From assembly GCA_938030645.1 (NCBI GenBank), contig CALHHQ010000054.1, positions 1-7,296 of the forward strand: a stretch of DNA of 7,296 nucleotides, given 5' to 3'. Made by a program: the position numbers and the translations under genes. Origin of the DNA: an uncultured Rhizobiaceae group bacterium. Lineage in GTDB: Bacteria; Pseudomonadota; Alphaproteobacteria; Rhizobiales; Rhizobiaceae. Every line of letters begins with the position of its first letter. The stretch's first letter is position 1. Shown here piece after piece: positions 1 to 6,400 of the stretch. The notes below the pieces were generated by a model. It saw nothing but the letters and a program-made list of their open reading frames with translations, had not been told where the DNA came from and ran no database searches.

Positions 1-240
1 TTCATCGGCCAAAAAAGCTGGAATGAGTGTGGCATCAATCCCACTTTTCTCAACAATCCAGTTTCTAATTTCCGAAGAACTGTGATCTAGGTGAACCCAA
101 AGCGGTTCGCTTTTGTCCAGTGCCGGGCCAAGTTCTTCCCATTCAACGCTATTGGCACCGCCACGACCGTTCAAAGTGCAGGCAAACAGCAATCCGTCCA
201 CATCACGTTTTTGGTCACTTTTGTCGATTAAATCGCCCAT
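1..240 (-). CDS. zntB: ZntB/CorA-family metal ion transporter, N-terminal part (runs off left edge)
   Basis: This is the first 80 codons of a minus-strand gene whose 3' part lies beyond base 1. The start is ATG at 240-238, with only a weak upstream GGGG as ribosome site. The visible residues match the cytoplasmic N-terminal domain of ZntB-like CorA-family proteins: GLLFACTLNGRGG (about 16-28), LWVHLD (47-52), a tryptophan in IRNWI (58-62), and SGIDATLIPAFLADE at the end. The family continues as a funnel-shaped cytoplasmic domain followed by two C-terminal membrane helices with a GxN motif. Those parts are not in the window, so the transport function rests on family resemblance. ZntB was described as a zinc transporter, and relatives carry Mg2+, Co2+ or Zn2+; the ion cannot be told from this fragment. 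It lies 66 bases downstream of bphP on the same strand, so it may be read from the bphO-bphP transcript, from its own promoter, or both. Confidence 0.8.
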   Translation of the reverse strand, partial: MGDLIDKSDQKRDVDGLLFACTLNGRGGANSVEWEELGPALDKSEPLWVHLDHSSSEIRNWIVEKSGIDATLIPAFLADE

Positions 241-272
241 ACATCAGCCCCGGCACACGCTCTTTGCGCATT

Positions 273-301
273 CTTATCAGAGGACAAGTTGGATGTCACA
301 A
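273..301 (-). promoter_or_regulatory. Possible sigma70-type promoter for zntB
   Basis: In the gap between bphP and zntB, the minus strand reads TTGTGA (301-296), a 17-base spacer, then GATAAG (278-273). Each box keeps four of six consensus bases and the spacer is ideal. The predicted transcript would start near 266 and leave a leader of about 25 bases. Such matches arise easily by chance, so this is only a candidate. Confidence 0.25.
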
Positions 302-306
302 ACCCG

Positions 307-2865
307 CTATTGAAAGAGTTGGGAAAGGGCTCGGGTAACCTGCGTCTTATCAAACGGCTTCTGGATAACTGGCACGCTGGGGTAGCGTTGCGACAGCTCT
401 TTTGTCTCACCGTAACCAGTGGCAAAAGCGAACGGTATTTTATTTTCGACCAAGAAGTCAGCAATTTTTTCGCTGGTTTCATTGCCCAGGTTCACATCAA
501 GGAGAGCAAAATCAACGGATTCAACTTCCAGATGACGGGAGGCCTGCGACACGGATGAGCATATTGTCACCATGTTGACACCCAAGTTTTCCAAAATTAG
601 CTCTGCATCAAGAGCAATGATCATATTGTCTTCAACAATCAGAACAGAGGTGATGTCAAAGGTAACATCATCACGCTGTTCAGGCTGTATCGTTTCCAAA
701 TTTGTGCGCGAGTTGAATTCGGCAACATGGTTTGCCGGAACGATAAATTCAGCTCTCAAACCTGTGAGTTCGAAAAACACCTCTGCTGTTCCCTGCAACT
801 CAAATGGAATGGAACGCTCAATCACCGTTGACCCGAAACCACGACGTTTCGGCGCCTTCACTGGTGGACCACCTGTCTCCTGCCACACAAATCGCAGCGC
901 ACCGTCAATTTCTTGGTGAACGTTTACTTTTATGGAGCCACTACTGTCACACAACGCGCCATATTTCATGGAGTTTGTCATCAACTCATGAATGACCAAA
1001 GACAAGGTTGTAAACGCTGTAGGTGCAATCAGAGCATCAGTGCCTTCGATCACAAGACGCCTTTTCTTTCGATTAACATAGGCATCAGCTTCCGTGTAGA
1101 TCAACTCATGAAACGAAGCCGGTGTCCAATTTTCCTTTGTGATTTGATCATGTGCCCTAGCCAGCGCATGCACGCGCCCACCAATTACTTTTGTATAACT
1201 GGCAACATCTTTTGCATTTTCACCGCTTTGGCTGACCAATCCCTTGATCAGGTTCAGGATATTTCGAACTCGGTGATTGAGTTCCGCAATCAACAGTTCC
1301 TGATGCTCCTGAGCACGTGACCGTTCCTTCAGGTTTGCGTCACTCATTCGAAGCACAACTTCGAGCAACGTCACACGCAACGCTTCAGCTGTTTGCACTT
1401 CTGAAGTCGTCCAATCAGCGCAATGATTTCGGACAACTTCCTGCCATGCATCAAAACTTTTTCTGGGTGTCAGGCGAACACCATTGGGGCCAAGCTGCGC
1501 CGGTTTCTCGGGGTTGCCAGCCCACGTAACAGACTTTGCAATTTCCTGGCGAAACAGAATGATATAGTCGCGTGGCGTGCGCGATACTGGCAAAGCCAGC
1601 AACCCGACAGCCCGCGCGCTGAAAACATCTGCCCCGGGAAAGTGGTTCACTATACAGTTCGTAGAATACACCTGCCCCGAAGTTGTCGTGTTCAGGAACG
1701 GCAACAATGCGAGAAATTCTTCTTTCGTTGGAACCTGACCTTGCGACCTGTATTCGCCATCCAGCCAGCCAATGACACCATCAAATGGAACGACCTGTTG
1801 AACCGCAGCCACGACTTCTTCAAAATTTTCAGATATCGTGCTGCCTTCTGCAAGTTGCGACATGACCTGATCATGCAAGATTTTTGATTGAACGCTGATC
1901 TCTTGTTCGCGATCCGTCTCCATTTGATCAAGCACGTAAGAATAAAGTTGAGCAAACAGTTCAAGAGCCGTGCGCATTTCATAGGAAACCACAAGTGGCT
2001 TTGCGTGGTGGCATGCAAACATTCCCCAGAGCTTGCCCCGTCTCAAAATGGAAATGGACATGGAGGCACCAACGCCCATGTTTTTCAGATATTCAAGATG
2101 TATCGGAGAAACCGCACGCGTTGTACTCATACTTAAGTCCAGCGGATTGCCTTCAGGATCTAGCGTTGGCGTCACTTCAATTCCAGCGTCATCCACATCG
2201 GCAATAATGCGCAGTAAATTGCGCTGATAAAGCGCACGCGCCTGTTTTGGGATGTCGGAAGCTGGGTATCTCAAATTCAAAAAAGGTTCTAGATCGCTGT
2301 TTTTCGCTTCCGCGATAACTTCACCCGTGTCATCTGCCGCAAAGCGGTACACCATAACGCGATCAAGACCCGTAATGGCCTTTATTTGTCGGGCTGCAAT
2401 TTGGCTGAGTTGTTCGACGGTATCAGCTTTGCCGGCGCGATCAATCATCGGGCGCACACTGCTGACAAAGTCTTTTTGCGGATCGGTGCTTGCCAATTCA
2501 AACTCAATGACAATCGATCGATCAGATTTATGGACAGCCACATCAAACAATTGGCCGCTGCTGTCGATCGGCAAACGGAAAATCCGCTCAACGGAATCCG
2601 GACCAGACATGATCTGCAAGCGTGATCTGATGTCGTGAATGGCGCTTTCGCTGATGACGTCTTGCAAAGGCAATCCCTGCAAAACATCGTGTTTCAATCC
2701 TAGCATCTGCGAAACATTCGTAGACGTGTGACTGACGATCCAGTCTGAGGTTACGGCTATAAGGCAACCAAAACTTTGAACCCGGCCCGGAATGTGAATT
2801 GGCTCGCGATCACAATTGGTGATGTCGACTGTTTCAGTTAGCTTGTTCGACTTGGCTTTGGCCAA
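307..2865 (-). CDS. bphP: Bacteriophytochrome hybrid kinase: PAS-GAF-PHY, HWE/HRXXN histidine kinase, C-terminal receiver
   Basis: This 852-residue red/far-red photoreceptor kinase is probably cytoplasmic, as no membrane segment is seen. The PAS domain holds the biliverdin-binding Cys18 in NCDREPIHIPG. The GAF domain (about 140-315) has PASDIP (201-206, with Asp204), Tyr173, His256 and CHH (285-287). The PHY domain (about 325-510) has WAGNPEKP and the tongue motif PRKSF (467-471). The kinase has H-box HRVRN with phospho-acceptor His531, N-box HELMTNS (626-632), and WQE (661-663), which defines the HWE class. The receiver (about 740-852) has Glu745/Asp746, phospho-acceptor Asp790, Thr816 and Lys836. 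The start is TTG at 2865-2863: an in-frame stop lies two codons upstream, and no other ATG, GTG or TTG precedes Cys18. A GGGG ribosome site sits 7 bases before it. The domain order matches Agrobacterium Agp2, a bathy phytochrome. All key residues are intact. The output partner is unknown, and no separate response regulator is in the window. Confidence 0.95.
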   Translation of the reverse strand: MAKAKSNKLTETVDITNCDREPIHIPGRVQSFGCLIAVTSDWIVSHTSTNVSQMLGLKHDVLQGLPLQDVISESAIHDIRSRLQIMSGPDSVERIFRLPIDSSGQLFDVAVHKSDRSIVIEFELASTDPQKDFVSSVRPMIDRAGKADTVEQLSQIAARQIKAITGLDRVMVYRFAADDTGEVIAEAKNSDLEPFLNLRYPASDIPKQARALYQRNLLRIIADVDDAGIEVTPTLDPEGNPLDLSMSTTRAVSPIHLEYLKNMGVGASMSISILRRGKLWGMFACHHAKPLVVSYEMRTALELFAQLYSYVLDQMETDREQEISVQSKILHDQVMSQLAEGSTISENFEEVVAAVQQVVPFDGVIGWLDGEYRSQGQVPTKEEFLALLPFLNTTTSGQVYSTNCIVNHFPGADVFSARAVGLLALPVSRTPRDYIILFRQEIAKSVTWAGNPEKPAQLGPNGVRLTPRKSFDAWQEVVRNHCADWTTSEVQTAEALRVTLLEVVLRMSDANLKERSRAQEHQELLIAELNHRVRNILNLIKGLVSQSGENAKDVASYTKVIGGRVHALARAHDQITKENWTPASFHELIYTEADAYVNRKKRRLVIEGTDALIAPTAFTTLSLVIHELMTNSMKYGALCDSSGSIKVNVHQEIDGALRFVWQETGGPPVKAPKRRGFGSTVIERSIPFELQGTAEVFFELTGLRAEFIVPANHVAEFNSRTNLETIQPEQRDDVTFDITSVLIVEDNMIIALDAELILENLGVNMVTICSSVSQASRHLEVESVDFALLDVNLGNETSEKIADFLVENKIPFAFATGYGETKELSQRYPSVPVIQKPFDKTQVTRALSQLFQ

Positions 2866-3406
2866 TGTTTAACCCCGCATGGTGATAGCTTATGCAGAAT
2901 AGATCGAATACGCTGCGAGCACTATTAAAAATGACATCTTTTTCACCGCAGGTAAGGTCGAGAGTATCCAGGCTGGAGGCAAAACGTTTCCAAAGGGTGC
3001 GGCCACCATCCGATTGCAAATATGTACCAGCGGAAAGGCTATCCCGGTCATCTGACGCCGCCCATCGATTACAAAGAACACGGTTTCCAAAGTGAGCCCC
3101 TGCTAGGACGTACTCAATCCCCATAGCGTCTCCGTGATGTTCAAATTCAACGCTTGGCAAACGTTCATGATCGACACCAAGTTGTTTTAAATCAGCCGCT
3201 AAAAACCCGCGCGTGCGGCCTATGTAGTCCGCCAAAAAAGTGTCGCTCAATGCAACACTGTCGAGTGCAGAAAATGCAATGAAATGGCTGCGTAAAAAAT
3301 GCGTGTAGTCATTTTTTTTCGCAAGGTTCAATTCGCTGTAGAGATCATCCACCCGCTGGTGACTTGCATACGTATATTCGCGGATTTGTGATCTAAATGG
3401 GTGCAT
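2834..3406 (-). CDS. bphO: Biliverdin-forming heme oxygenase (BphO)
   Basis: This 190-residue soluble heme oxygenase would open heme to biliverdin, CO and iron, supplying the chromophore for the adjacent phytochrome. The length is normal for bacterial BphO/HemO proteins. His16 in YASHQRVD is the expected proximal heme ligand. The distal helix is seen as IEYVLAGAHFGNRVL (about 97-111), with the two glycines (103 and 107) that lie over the heme. A later WKRFASSLD and a C-terminal helix RSVFDLFC also fit the family. The distal helix reads GAHFG where many relatives have GSxLG. The start is ATG at 3406-3404 after an A-rich stretch without a clear Shine-Dalgarno. The stop (TGA, 2836-2834) lies inside the bphP coding region, so the two genes overlap by 32 bases, a strong sign of co-transcription and coupled translation. 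The 197 bases upstream show no EcfG-type site facing this gene and no convincing sigma70 promoter. Confidence 0.92.
   Translation of the reverse strand: MHPFRSQIREYTYASHQRVDDLYSELNLAKKNDYTHFLRSHFIAFSALDSVALSDTFLADYIGRTRGFLAADLKQLGVDHERLPSVEFEHHGDAMGIEYVLAGAHFGNRVLCNRWAASDDRDSLSAGTYLQSDGGRTLWKRFASSLDTLDLTCGEKDVIFNSARSVFDLFCISYHHAGLNIGQSQVEQAN
2866..2877 (-). promoter_or_regulatory. Ribosome binding site deciding the bphP TTG start
   Basis: On the minus strand, inside the 3' end of bphO, GCGGGGTTAAACA directly precedes TTG. The GGGG core is 7 bases from the start codon. The in-frame TAA at 2871-2869 rules out any longer bphP form. The site lies where ribosomes finishing bphO pass, so coupling is likely. 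Confidence 0.55.
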
Positions 3407-3580
3407 GCGCTTTTTCTTTTGCTTGAAACCAGGCTGTTTAGTTTGGTGCCTGATCTAACACATATGTATCATCCAACTTTTTTCGATGCAAAAATAAGAT
3501 CAGATAGGTCGTGAATGTCGCAGACGTGTTTTAGGGGTACATCGTTTGTGAAATATTCCCACATTACCCGGTAAAATGTT

Positions 3581-3605
3581 GGAACAAAATTATCGCAACC
3601 GCGTT
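3581..3605 (+). promoter_or_regulatory. EcfG-type general stress promoter for the AI-2E permease gene
   Basis: GGAAC (3581-3585), exactly 16 bases, then CGTT (3602-3605) gives an exact match to the alphaproteobacterial EcfG/RpoE2 consensus GGAAC-N16/17-CGTT. Transcription from such promoters usually begins about 6-8 bases after CGTT, which here falls on the ATG at 3613. The resulting mRNA would be leaderless or nearly so. The site also makes the alternative TTG start at 3604 unlikely, because that codon lies in the -10 element. Confidence 0.65.
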
Positions 3606-3612
3606 GACAGCC

Positions 3613-4755
3613 ATGGACAAGATAAAGCGCGCGATAGAAGCAACAGACCACGAGCCAATTAATGTTCGTTTGAGTGGCACAACGCGCACAGCGATCCGGA
3701 CTATGGCGATCATCGCTGTCTGTATTGTTTTGTTTTACGCGCAAAGCTTTTTTCTTCCTATCGTACTTGCGGTCATAATTGCATTGACATTTAGCCCCAT
3801 CATCAAATTAGGTCAGCGCATTTTTTTGCCGGCAGCATTGTCAGCAGCATTGTTGATTGTTGCATTTGCCAGTGTGATTGGTGTGGGTTTCGTGACATTG
3901 GCCGAACCGTTTTCAAGTTTGGTCGCTGAAGCGCCCTCAATCGGCGCAAAGTTAAAATCCAAACTCAGTGTAATTCAAGAACCGATGGAAACCTTGAGCG
4001 ATGCCTCCAAGGAAGTGGAAAATATTGCAAACGGCGGAGAAGCAAGCCGTTCAAGGCAGGTCGTCTTACAGCAGAACGGCTTGATTGCACGCGCGGCGGA
4101 CGATTTCGCAGCCTTCGCAACTTCAGTTGTATTAACACTGGTTCTCAGCTTCTTCCTGCTTGTGTCGCGCGATATGTTCTATCGCAAAGTTTTGAAGGTA
4201 CTGCCCAAACTAAGTGACAAGAAAAAAGCCTTGCGCGCAGTCAAGGATATAGAAAGTGACGTTTCTCATTATTTGCTGACTGTGAGTGCCATTAACACCG
4301 TTATCGGCCTGCTGGTTGGCTTTACATTCTGGATGCTGGAAATGCCAAACCCAATTCTCTGGGGCGTTATGGCAGGACTGTTGAACTTTCTTCCCTATGT
4401 TGGCTCACTCATTGGAATTCTTGTGTCGGCTGGCGTTGCAATAATTACATATTCCACACTTGGCGAAGCTCTGGCTCCTCCGCTGGTTTATTTTGCAATC
4501 ACATTCATGGAAGGTCAGCTCATCACACCAACCATTTTGGGAAGACGCTTTTCATTGAACACGGTTATTATTCTCGTATCCCTTGCGTTCTGGGGTTTCA
4601 TCTGGGGGCCTGTAGGCGTCTTAATTGCTGTGCCACTGCTTATTATCATGAAAGTTTTGTGCGATCACATTGAAGGACTTTCAGGGCTTGGCGAATTCCT
4701 CTCAGGTGAAGAAGCGCAGGAAGACGCCTCTTCTGTTCAAGAAGCCAAAGCCTAA
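3613..4755 (+). CDS. AI-2E/PerM-family membrane permease
   Basis: This 380-residue inner-membrane protein belongs to the AI-2E transporter (PerM/UPF0118) family. It shows two N-terminal hydrophobic helices (about 31-64), a third (74-98), and a polar stretch with a likely coiled segment (about 100-160). After that come helices near 165-187, 220-245, 252-285, 287-300 and 315-350. The family signature region is clear at GLLNFLPYVGSLIG (255-268), followed by EGQLITPTILGRR (about 300-312). Members export quorum signals, small molecules or ions, or have no known substrate, so the name should not be read as proof of AI-2 transport. The gene is divergent from bphO and convergent with mscS, 21 bases from its stop. 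I chose ATG 3613 over TTG 3604 because an EcfG-type -10 box covers the TTG. No Shine-Dalgarno is visible, which fits a leaderless transcript. The next in-frame ATG (3703) would cut into the first helix. Confidence 0.9.
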   Translation: MDKIKRAIEATDHEPINVRLSGTTRTAIRTMAIIAVCIVLFYAQSFFLPIVLAVIIALTFSPIIKLGQRIFLPAALSAALLIVAFASVIGVGFVTLAEPFSSLVAEAPSIGAKLKSKLSVIQEPMETLSDASKEVENIANGGEASRSRQVVLQQNGLIARAADDFAAFATSVVLTLVLSFFLLVSRDMFYRKVLKVLPKLSDKKKALRAVKDIESDVSHYLLTVSAINTVIGLLVGFTFWMLEMPNPILWGVMAGLLNFLPYVGSLIGILVSAGVAIITYSTLGEALAPPLVYFAITFMEGQLITPTILGRRFSLNTVIILVSLAFWGFIWGPVGVLIAVPLLIIMKVLCDHIEGLSGLGEFLSGEEAQEDASSVQEAKA

Positions 4756-4776
4756 CCAAACAAACTCTATTTTGAA

Positions 4777-5607
4777 CTAGGATTTCTGCCGCACTTCTCG
4801 TTGTGGATATGGAATTGTAATTCCAACATCATCGAAACGTGCTTTGGCCGCTTCGGTGAGATCCCACGACAAAGCAAGATAGTCAGATGTGTTCGACCAT
4901 ACCCTCATACCAACACCAACCGATGAGTCATCCAGCGAATTCACGTAAGCGATAGGTGCAGGGTCAGCCAAAACACGATCATCACTGTTGGCAAGCTCCA
5001 GCAATTCCTGACGTGCTTGCTGCATATCATCGTCATAACCAATACCCACAATTAGTTCGAAACGACGTTTAGAATGACGCGAATAGTTTACAATCGATGT
5101 GTTCCAGAGCTGACTGTTGGGCGCCATAACGAACAAACCATCAGGACGTTTCAGTTCTGTCGTGAACAATCCTATTTCCTGAACGGTGCCCGAAATGTTG
5201 CTGGCTTCAATATACTCTCCCACTTTGAAGGGCCGCAGCACCAGCAACATTATGCCAGCTGCAATATTGGCCAATGTGCCTTGCAGCGCCAGACCAATGG
5301 CCAAACCAGCCGCACCCAAAGCGGCAATGATGCTAGTGGTTTGCACACCAAATTGGGCGAGCACTGTAACAAGCACCAATATCCAGATGACATATTTAAC
5401 AACGTTAGACAGAAACGTTGCCAGCGTGGTGTCAATGGAATGGACTTTCGACAGACCTCGGCGCGCCCATCGCGCCAGCAGCCCGGCCAGAATAAAGCCG
5501 ACGATAAGGATTAAAATCGCGCCAACCACAGAGAAGGCGTATTCAGCTACCAATCCTGAAATCTGTTTGACGAATTCAGTAACTGCGGCTTGTTGGTCGA
5601 GTTCCAT
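4777..5607 (-). CDS. mscS: Small-conductance mechanosensitive channel (MscS family)
   Basis: At 276 residues this is close to the length of E. coli MscS (286). It would form a heptameric inner-membrane pore that opens under membrane tension and releases solutes during osmotic downshock. Three membrane helices are seen at about 22-46, 68-86 and 91-125. The third, pore-lining helix is typical: AALGAAGLAIGLALQG followed by the LRPFKVGEYIE stretch (124-134). The beta domain has PNSQLWNTSIVNYSR (163-177), a strong family motif. The C-terminal alpha/beta domain ends with IPYPQ (265-269). The ATG at 5607-5605 has an AGG ribosome site about 9 bases upstream. The gene starts 23 bases after the creA stop, so the two probably share a transcript. 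No hairpin terminator is seen in the 21 bases before the convergent permease gene. Confidence 0.95.
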   Translation of the reverse strand: MELDQQAAVTEFVKQISGLVAEYAFSVVGAILILIVGFILAGLLARWARRGLSKVHSIDTTLATFLSNVVKYVIWILVLVTVLAQFGVQTTSIIAALGAAGLAIGLALQGTLANIAAGIMLLVLRPFKVGEYIEASNISGTVQEIGLFTTELKRPDGLFVMAPNSQLWNTSIVNYSRHSKRRFELIVGIGYDDDMQQARQELLELANSDDRVLADPAPIAYVNSLDDSSVGVGMRVWSNTSDYLALSWDLTEAAKARFDDVGITIPYPQREVRQKS

Positions 5608-5630
5608 GTTTGAACGCCTACTGAAAATAT

Positions 5631-6119
5631 TTAGTCCTGGGCTTTAAGCGTTTCCAGCGTGCCGGGATAGAGTGGAACCGTCGAAATCGACATTTTTGCG
5701 GACCCATTTTGAACGCGCTCTGCGTGAGCGAGATAAATCAGTGTTTGGTTTTTTGCATCAAACACACGCTTGACCCGCAGAGACTTTAAAATGATTGAGC
5801 GGCGCTCTTTGAAAACCTGCTCGCCATCCTCATCCAGTTCGATATCACCGATTTTGATGGGGCCAGTCTGACGACAGGATATGGATGAGTTTGACGGATC
5901 TTCAAACCAATTGCCTTTTTGCAAACGGTCGATCAGCCCCCGCTCGAAATAGGAAAGATGGCAGGTCACGCCTTCGACTTTTGGGTCAGCGATCGCGTCG
6001 ATGACGATGTCATTGCCAATCCAGTCTACACCAATTTCACCCACCTGCTCTGCTGACGCAGGCGCTGACATAAACAGAAAGAGTAAAAGCGAAGTCGAAA
6101 GTGCACGCGGTAATTTCAT
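5631..6119 (-). CDS. creA: CreA family periplasmic protein
   Basis: This 162-residue protein has a clear Sec signal peptide: MKLPR, a hydrophobic core rich in Leu and Phe, then SAPASA with likely cleavage after Ala23. The mature part fits the CreA family: an EQVGEIGVDWIGND start, DPKVEGVTCHLSY (45-57), SSISCRQTGPI (78-88), a VFKERRSIILKSLRVKR stretch (about 102-118), FDAKNQTLIYLAHAERV (about 120-136), and SAKMSISTVPLYP near the end. The two cysteines (53 and 82) are in conserved positions and may form a disulfide. CreA has no settled biochemical role. In E. coli it lies upstream of the CreBC two-component genes, which are not seen here. The start is ATG at 6119-6117 with AAAGGG as ribosome site, 8 bases away. 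It is followed after 23 bases by mscS on the same strand, suggesting a shared envelope-stress unit. Confidence 0.9.
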   Translation of the reverse strand: MKLPRALSTSLLLFLFMSAPASAEQVGEIGVDWIGNDIVIDAIADPKVEGVTCHLSYFERGLIDRLQKGNWFEDPSNSSISCRQTGPIKIGDIELDEDGEQVFKERRSIILKSLRVKRVFDAKNQTLIYLAHAERVQNGSAKMSISTVPLYPGTLETLKAQD

Positions 6120-6158
6120 TATAGAGGCCCTTTGATTGATGAGTTCTAAAAATGGAAA

Positions 6159-6185
6159 TGCCCACCGAGTTCAACTCGATGGGCA
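6159..6185 (-). terminator. Hairpin, probable terminator after the microprotein gene
   Basis: An inverted repeat forms TGCCCA (6159-6164) with TGGGCA (6180-6185), one C/A mismatch, then CGAGT with ACTCG around a 3-base loop. On the minus strand the hairpin is followed by ATTTCCATTTTT, an interrupted T-run. It sits 26 bases after the microprotein stop and 40 bases before creA, so it would separate the two transcripts. The interrupted T-run leaves termination efficiency uncertain, and a role as an mRNA-stabilising stem or attenuator is possible. Confidence 0.6.
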
Positions 6186-6211
6186 CTTTTGAAAAAAGAT
6201 CGTGATGTGTC

Positions 6212-6286
6212 TTACATGATGCCTGCAAGGCGCAGAACAACAACCGCAACGACGATTACACCAATAACGTAAAAAATGTTTCGCAT
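6212..6286 (-). CDS. 24-residue single-pass membrane microprotein
   Basis: This very short gene begins ATG (6286-6284), ends TAA (6214-6212), and encodes 24 residues. They are a basic start (MRN), an almost unbroken hydrophobic stretch IFYVIGVIVVAVVVL (residues 4-18), then RLAGIM, so the product should be a single membrane helix. A strong AAGGAGA ribosome site (6299-6293) lies 6 bases before the ATG, an exact EcfG-type promoter lies further upstream, and a hairpin follows the stop. Together these show a complete small transcription unit. From memory, similar 20-30 residue single-helix proteins are common in Rhizobiales as hypothetical proteins. No function is assigned. Membrane-stress roles or regulation of a larger membrane protein are only possibilities. 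Confidence 0.75.
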   Translation of the reverse strand: MRNIFYVIGVIVVAVVVLRLAGIM

Positions 6287-6292
6287 TTTATT

Positions 6293-6299
6293 TCTCCTT
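6293..6299 (-). promoter_or_regulatory. Strong Shine-Dalgarno of the microprotein gene
   Basis: AAGGAGA on the minus strand, 6 bases before the ATG at 6286, is the best ribosome binding site in the window. It is the main evidence that the 24-codon reading frame is translated. Confidence 0.8.
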
Positions 6300-6315
6300 A
6301 GATTTATGTGAGGTT

Positions 6316-6340
6316 AACGCTGGTTTCAGCAATTGGTTCC
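6316..6340 (-). promoter_or_regulatory. EcfG-type general stress promoter for the microprotein gene
   Basis: On the minus strand, GGAAC (6340-6336), a 16-base spacer, then CGTT (6319-6316) is an exact EcfG/RpoE2 consensus match with the same spacer length as the site before the AI-2E permease gene. Transcription would start near 6308-6309, giving a leader of about 22 bases that contains the Shine-Dalgarno. The element lies between the HVA-type gene and the microprotein gene, facing the microprotein. Confidence 0.7.
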
Positions 6341-6400
6341 AACGTTAATTTGAGCAGCCGATTATTTCGCGGTTTGTCGCTACACTTTGACGGTCGGAAC

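Noticed and set aside
913..1887. Several plus-strand open frames of 130-155 codons opposite the phytochrome gene
   Set aside because: They are antisense shadows of a gene whose every domain is recognised. Their products lack domain features and have no ribosome sites.
3430..3452. CAGGC/GCCTG inverted repeat upstream of bphO
   Set aside because: The arms are only five bases with a 13-base loop, and there is no T-run. This is likely chance.
3460..3467. ACATATGT palindrome upstream of bphO
   Set aside because: It is too short and AT-rich to call an operator. No TGT-N12-ACA (PpsR-type) site was found where I checked around it.
3469..3744. Minus-strand 91-codon frame between bphO and the permease gene
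   Set aside because: It overlaps the start of the permease on the opposite strand, has no family resemblance, and lies across the EcfG-type promoter.
5581..5605. GGAAC-N16-AGTT on the minus strand at the start of mscS
   Set aside because: It lies within the first codons of mscS, so a transcript from it would lack the start. It shows that eight-of-nine matches occur by chance, which tempers the HVA-type promoter call.
5186..5647. Plus-strand 153-codon frame opposite mscS
   Set aside because: It is antisense to a clear MscS protein, with no recognisable domain and no upstream signal.
6037..6249. Minus-strand 70-codon frame overlapping the microprotein, the hairpin and creA
   Set aside because: It is out of frame with both supported genes and passes through the hairpin. 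No ribosome site or domain was seen.
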